This document shows, one piece after another, positions 59,406-64,000 of a DNA stretch of 64,000 nucleotides; position 1 is the first letter of the stretch, and each line of letters opens with the position of its first letter. A program made the translations under genes and the position numbers. Where the stretch lies: the NCBI GenBank assembly GCA_029844215.1, contig CM056730.1:56804924-56868923 (forward strand). Reading direction: 5' to 3'. The DNA comes from Przewalskia tangutica. Taxonomy: Eukaryota > Streptophyta > Magnoliopsida > Solanales > Solanaceae. The notes beneath the pieces are model-generated. The model was not told the origin of the DNA. It did no database searches and was given only the letters and a program-made list of their open reading frames with translations.

Positions 59406-61825
59406 TGTTATACCCGTATTTCCGAGTATGTACGTGAGGCGCACGTCAAAGTTTAGCCTTAAAGTTAGGCCAAGTTCAAAATTGTGCACAACTCGCTAAA
59501 AGAATCGTTTCCGACGAAACGTTTCCACTTCCGTAGGAAAATTCCGCTATGCCATTTCTAATTTTTGCGGATTTTTCCGAGAGACGAAACATTTTGGACC
59601 AACGGGAGGGCGACACTTGTCACCCTCCAATTGATGGACTTGAATCGTCCATTGGACGAATTGGACTATGGATGGCACGTTTTTTGTGCCTTTGCACAAG
59701 TCAAGGAGTTGGTAGGATATTTGTGTGTAGTAGATAGAATGGACACTTGCCTAAATCTTCACCCTACACTTGCCTTGCACTTGGCATCATCTTGACCCTT
59801 GGTTGGCCATGGCTTGACCTATAATTACCCCTTTTAGATGAAGAGTTCTTCATCCACAAATTCCTTTCCAAGTCTTGAAAATCCTCCCCTCTCCCTTGAG
59901 CTTGTTTCGTCCAACACCCCCCCCCCCTTTGAGAAGCTTGCCGAGGCTACCCCCCCTCCCTTGGTAGAAAAGTTGTCTTCTAGTATTGTTAGAATGCCCA
60001 AAATACCCTAGCCCAAATCCCTTAGTCCTTAGTAGAAGTTGTGAAGAACTTCTAAGGTTTCTTGGAGCTACCGGAGCGTACAACTTAGGAGCTAAGCCTT
60101 GCTCCGGATCGACTTATATCTAGGATATTATTGGGCTTACCGAGGTAAATAATCCTAACCCTCTTTTGTATTAGAGAATGCATACTGTAGAAGTATAAGA
60201 ATAAGTATTAAATACTTAGAAGAATATTACAGAATAGAATTGAACTGTTATCACAGTAGAAGGGTTTAAAAGAAGAATAATTGAACTATACTTACTTAGA
60301 TTTGTTTTCACAGAGACTTGAGTAGCTCACCGTAGGGAAGTGCTGCCCGACTTTCCGTAGAATTGTGAACCCTCTGTTTAGAATGACCTTCAGAGTAGTC
60401 TAGACTTTGATAGATGTCTGTGACTATTATAGGCTGATTCTCTGCACGCGACATATTCAACTTGGCAGGAGGTTTTCGCCGAGAAGGTATGTGATTCTTC
60501 CTAAAGCATGATATTTTAAAATATATATGTAGTACGGTAGACGTACATGTGTTAACTGAATAATAACTACGACAATGTCTTTCGACTTAAGCCTGAATAA
60601 TACTTACGGCAATGTCTTGCGACTTAAGCCTGAATAATAAGGATCTTAAAACATTTCAAAAGAATATTGAATCATTTTCTTACAGAAGAAAACTAATTGG
60701 TTTTTAAACATCAAGCTTAAGAGTTATACTAGCTTTATGGGAAGTTAGGTATAACAACTTAAGAATGATAAAGGAACAGTTTACTTATGTGTTTATAACC
60801 GACTTATATTGATTTATGAAAGAATAATAAAATGGTTTGATAAGTAGACATAATATGATGCTATGTGTGGTAGTGACTTGTAACGTTTGTGTAAAGAGGT
60901 CAGTCTTACTTATGCTTATGTTGTTTAAACTATAAGTTGTTATGTTAGTACTATATCACTCACCTCTTGAGATGATACCGGGGGTTAAGCTGCCCTCCGA
61001 TGCGGGGTAGACTCAGACGGTCTGGGACCATGATTCGAGAATACATCATGCGGTCCGAGGGGCCTATGCGCGAGCTACGAGTTCCGAGTTAGTATGCGGG
61101 TTATGCCTCACGCGTCTATGTGGCCATGCGACAATGAGTCGGGGCGATGCCGAGTAGCTACCGATGCGGGTTATATACCCTACGCGGCTCACGTGAGTGG
61201 CCTATGCGACTACGAGTCGTGATTAGGCTTGCATGGTGATACTACGCAATTAGCCTCGCTCGATAATTCGCACCTAGAAAATACATTACAATTTACCTAT
61301 TGTTGCTCTTGTTCGTGATGTGGCACTATGCGCGTTTCATGATTGTTTCATACATATTTGTAAACCGGTTTTAAAATGATATGATTTCATTTAAGTACTT
61401 TACGATTTCACATACTTAGTACTGTTGTCTCGACCTCCTTCGGGCCGCTCATGCCGCAGTGGCAAGTGGCAGTGCTAGATCCACATCCTTAGGATCTCTT
61501 GCGTTGGTGTCGAGCTCCATCTTCTAGGAGGCTCTACTTTTGGGTATGATCTCCTGTTGTAGATAGTTTTGTCTGATCGGGTATGGCGGGCCTGTCCGCC
61601 ATAGTTGTTTATTTCTTAGAGGTGCGTAGTCATGCATGTTGTTGGGATGTAACTGCAAACCTTGGTTTATGTATATATGCCGAAAGGCAACCCTTTTCTC
61701 AGAAACTGTGTATCATTTACAATTATTTCATGTCTTGTTTTATATTCCGCTGATTTTCTCTGATGTATGACTACTTGGGTGCCCGGGTAAGGCACCAGTC
61801 ACGGGCCCCGGAACGGGTCGTGACA
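59406..61825 (+). repeat. Element V 5' LTR
   Basis: 2,420 bp, TGTTATACCC to GGGTCGTGACA. TATA-like box TATAATTA at 59820-59827 and hairpin TGCC-GAAA-GGCA at 61678-61689. Closest to the element IV LTRs in length and layout. Confidence 0.92.
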
Positions 61826-61829
61826 AAAG

Positions 61830-61841
61830 TGGTATCAGAGC
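61830..61841 (+). promoter_or_regulatory. Primer-binding site, element V
   Basis: TGGTATCAGAGC, complementary to the 3' end of plant initiator tRNA-Met, 4 bp after the LTR. This is the cleanest copy in the window. Confidence 0.9.
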
Positions 61842-62034
61842 AGTTAATCCTCGGAAAGTGTCTACAGACCGTATCTAGTAGAGTCTTGATTATCGGTGTG
61901 TTGTGCACCACACCAATAATCAGGAGGCTATAGGATATTTAGGATTGGTTTCCATTCTTTTCATTCTGAGATCGTGCCTTAGAGCTGTGTTATAAGTCGG
62001 ACCCTTCTAACGTATCCCTTTTTCTGTAACAGTT

Positions 62035-63200
62035 ATGCCTCCACGTAAGGCAACCCGGGCCCAGAAGGGCAAGGCAGCCGAGGGAGCTGCTAGTATGGCA
62101 CCGAGAGTCACGAGGGCTCGCCCGGGCCTATACGAGACGGCGAGTTCTACGACGCCGCCCCAAAGAGACTACAAGACCTACACCTCCGTCCCACACCGGA
62201 GCGTATGAGATGGGTTACAGAGATGGCCCACCATCGCCAGATCGTGGCGCATACGGCGACAGCCGGATGCGGTTCAGCCGGCCCGATCGTACCGTGGTTC
62301 ACCCGAGGGCAGAGAGTTTGAGGCTACGAGACTTCCTGAGTTGTAGCCCGCCAGAGTTTTACGGGTCGAGGCCGGAGGATGATCCGCAGGAGTTCATCCG
62401 TCAGCTACAGAGGATTTTGAGAGTGATCAGGGCATCGGAGACCGAGTCCGTGATCTTTCTTTCACATAGGCTGCGTGATACCGCAGTCGATTGGTTTGAT
62501 TCATGGGAGTTATCCCGGGGAGAGCACGCGTCCCCAGCTACTTGGGATGAGTTCTCGCAGGCTTTCTCACTCACTTCTTGCCTCCACGGATGAGAGTGCG
62601 GTGATAGATTTTTACCATCGAGGCGCAGAGACGACCGCCGTGGAGTACAATGTTGAGTTTGATTCATTGGCTCGATATGTCCCAGCGTTGGTAGCAGATA
62701 TGGAGGATAGGTGCACCGCCACGCCACCGGCTAGATGATTATATGGTCGAGTCATGTGCGTGTTTCTCTTCACCGTATGGACATTACCCGCACGCAGAGC
62801 TCATGCTCTTGGATGCGGCGAGCGCAGAGGCCGACGAGTTGCAGACGGCAGGTAAGAGGCGGGGCGGAGGGTCTTCGGTGGCTATCGTGGTGGGCGCCTC
62901 GGAAGAATCTAGATTTGCACCACACCACCAGAGCACTCGCACCGCCCTCAAGACCCAGAGTATTCGAGGCGGACGGAGGCCCTGTGGCTTCGCACGTCGA
63001 GTAGCGAGGTATCGCCGACGGACCACCCGGTGTGGCCGATGCGTAGATCCCATTACGGAAGTGTGGTGCCGCTTTGGGAGCTTGTTACGATTGTGGCGGC
63101 AGGTCACTTTGGCGGATCGTCCGACCGGCGCCACGTGGTAGGCTCACCTTCGAGTTGTTGCCGCTTCATCATCTCCTACGATTACTTGCCGAGGCGTGGT
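62035..63200 (+). pseudogene. Gag region, element V
   Basis: ATG at 62035, following a leader of about 190 bp after the primer-binding site, gives a basic N-terminus (MPPRKATRAQKGKAAEG). The frame breaks near 62205. The open stretch 62210-62593 contains the retrotransposon Gag core: LRDFLSCSPPEFYGSRPEDD, then DTAVDWFDSW and WDEFSQAF, typical of Ty3/gypsy. The next part (DFYHRGAETT, EYNVEFDSLARYVP) continues in another frame at about 62590-62700. A zinc knuckle begins CYDCG at 63082 but is shifted by a one-base loss. Role: capsid formation and RNA packaging. Confidence 0.78.
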
Positions 63201-63708
63201 ACTCGGGTCAGCAGTCGCGGCAGGTCGTGGCTCGGGTCGATTCTAGCGGTCCTCGAATCGCATTTATGCCTTGTCCACCGGGCAGATCGTGAGGCCTCAC
63301 CGATGTCGCCACGTACCTTATCGATCTCCGACATGATGTATGCCTTGATAGATCCGGTTCTACTGGCCCCATATATCTCCCTTGTTGCTAGTAGGATAGG
63401 GATTGAGCACGAGTCCATAGACCTTTCGAGGTAGCTACGCCAGATGGTGATTCGGTGGTAGCTCGGCGGGTATATAGGGCTTGTCCAATGACTATTTGAT
63501 CGTCGGACCCTAGCCGACTTGATAGAGTTGGATATGATTGATTTCGACGTGATCATGGGTATGGATTGGCTAGCCTCTTGCTACGCCAATGTAGACTGCA
63601 GAGAGAGAGTAGTACGGTTCCAGTTTCCTGAGGAGCCGGTTGTTGAGTGGGAGGGGAACACTGTATCGCCGAAGGGTAAGTTTATTTCTTACCTCAAGGC
63701 TAGGAAGA
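63201..63708 (+). pseudogene. Protease region, element V
   Basis: A YALIDP block at about 63338-63355 marks the retropepsin active site. The expected D-x-G-S-T is lost through an apparent one-base deletion in CCGG at 63351-63366, exactly as in element IV. Further on, 63519-63708 is open and carries DMIDFDVIMGMDWLAS (the second conserved protease block) and KFISYLKARK, where the next LTR begins. It would cleave the Gag-Pol polyprotein if intact. Confidence 0.75.
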
Positions 63709-64000
63709 TGTTATACCCCGTATTTCCAGAGTATGTACGTAAGGGAATACGTACAAAAGTCTAGCCTTAAAGGTAAGCCTTGGACGTTTTTTTTGTGCAC
63801 AACTCACTAAAAGAATCGTTTTCCGACGAAACGTTTCCACAGCTTTCGTAGGGTAAATTTCGGCTATGCCATTTCTAATTTTTGCGAATTTTTCCGAGAG
63901 ACGAAACATTTTGGACCAACGGGAGGGCGACACTTGGCACCCTCCAATTTCTGGACTTGAAATCGTCCATTTGGACGAATTGGACTTGAAGTGCACGTTT
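63709..64000 (+). mobile_element. Family A LTR inserted in element V, cut by window end
   Basis: Starts TGTTATACCCCG at 63709 and resembles the first 290 bp of element IV LTRs (read on their own strand). The far end and any duplicated target site are outside the window. Confidence 0.85.

Larger units (their letters stand above)
59406..64000 (+). mobile_element. Gypsy element V (family A), 5' part, interrupted
   Basis: Plus-strand element: 5' LTR 59406-61825, primer-binding site, leader, gag and the start of pol up to 63708, then another family A LTR. The break falls in the LKARK motif just after protease. The uninterrupted equivalent is in element IV (about 49010-49030), so the second LTR is a nested insertion rather than V's own 3' LTR, which a polypurine tract should precede. 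Inserted in the gag region of element VI. Confidence 0.85.

Noticed and set aside
1..64000. Integrated plant pararetrovirus or defence-type gene cluster
   Set aside because: No movement-protein, coat-protein or pararetroviral RT arrangement and no multi-gene cellular cluster is visible; all coding traces fit LINE, copia or gypsy elements.
63709..64000. Own 3' LTR of element V
   Set aside because: No polypurine tract precedes it; it interrupts the post-protease LKARK motif that is continuous in element IV, so a nested insertion fits better.

Overview
This is plant nuclear DNA made almost entirely of nested transposable elements. I see no intact cellular gene, rRNA gene, true tRNA gene or CRISPR array. 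The main components are long-terminal-repeat (LTR) retrotransposons of one Ty3/gypsy family. Their LTRs run TGTTATACCCCG...CGGGTCGTGACA, the primer-binding site is of the initiator-tRNA-Met type, and the pol style is that of chromoviruses. The LTR ends and the stretch beside the polypurine tract look Solanaceae-like (asterid eudicot), but that placement is from memory of such sequences and is only moderately secure.

Layout, left to right. (1) 1-4269 and 22869-24245: a decayed plant LINE on the + strand (ORF1 tail, endonuclease piece, C-terminal part of ORF2). It is split by a solo LTR (428-3758, TSD aaggg) and by gypsy element II (4275-22863, TSD catgt). (2) Element I (5369-14776, TSD aggta) sits inside the 3' LTR of element II. 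(3) 24426-27580: an LTR of a second, related gypsy family (family B) with its polypurine tract on the left. (4) 27586-31320: the RNase H end of a Ty1/copia element, split by a solo gypsy LTR (27980-30958, TSD agctt). (5) 31321-43221: a minus-strand LINE with a 19-bp target-site duplication, a poly(A) tail and one long ORF1, but no reverse transcriptase. It is split in frame by gypsy element VII (31908-40733). (6) 43559-53342: gypsy element IV (TSD atcac), the only copy here with recognisable gag, protease, RT, RNase H and integrase. (7) 53517-53624: a tRNA-derived SINE in AT-rich host DNA. (8) 54240-59405: the 3' part of gypsy element VI, cut by element V on the + strand (59406 onward), which is cut at 63709 by yet another LTR of the family running off the window.

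How the parts relate. Elements I, II, VI and VII share one internal design: integrase remnant, a roughly 500-bp segment I cannot assign, then gag remnant, with protease, RT and RNase H absent. Each sits at its own target site, so this looks like a non-autonomous lineage moved by proteins of full-length relatives such as element IV. The LTRs are very long (2.4-3.9 kb). The TATA box lies only about 0.4 kb from the LTR start, so most of each LTR is R/U5. Copies differ by separate minisatellites in that region.

Caution on sequence quality. Near-identical repeat copies differ repeatedly at CAG, CTG and CCGG positions, mostly as small deletions or CAG to CGA type changes. That pattern suggests basecalling error at methylated CHG sites, so many frameshifts in the retroelement genes may not be real.
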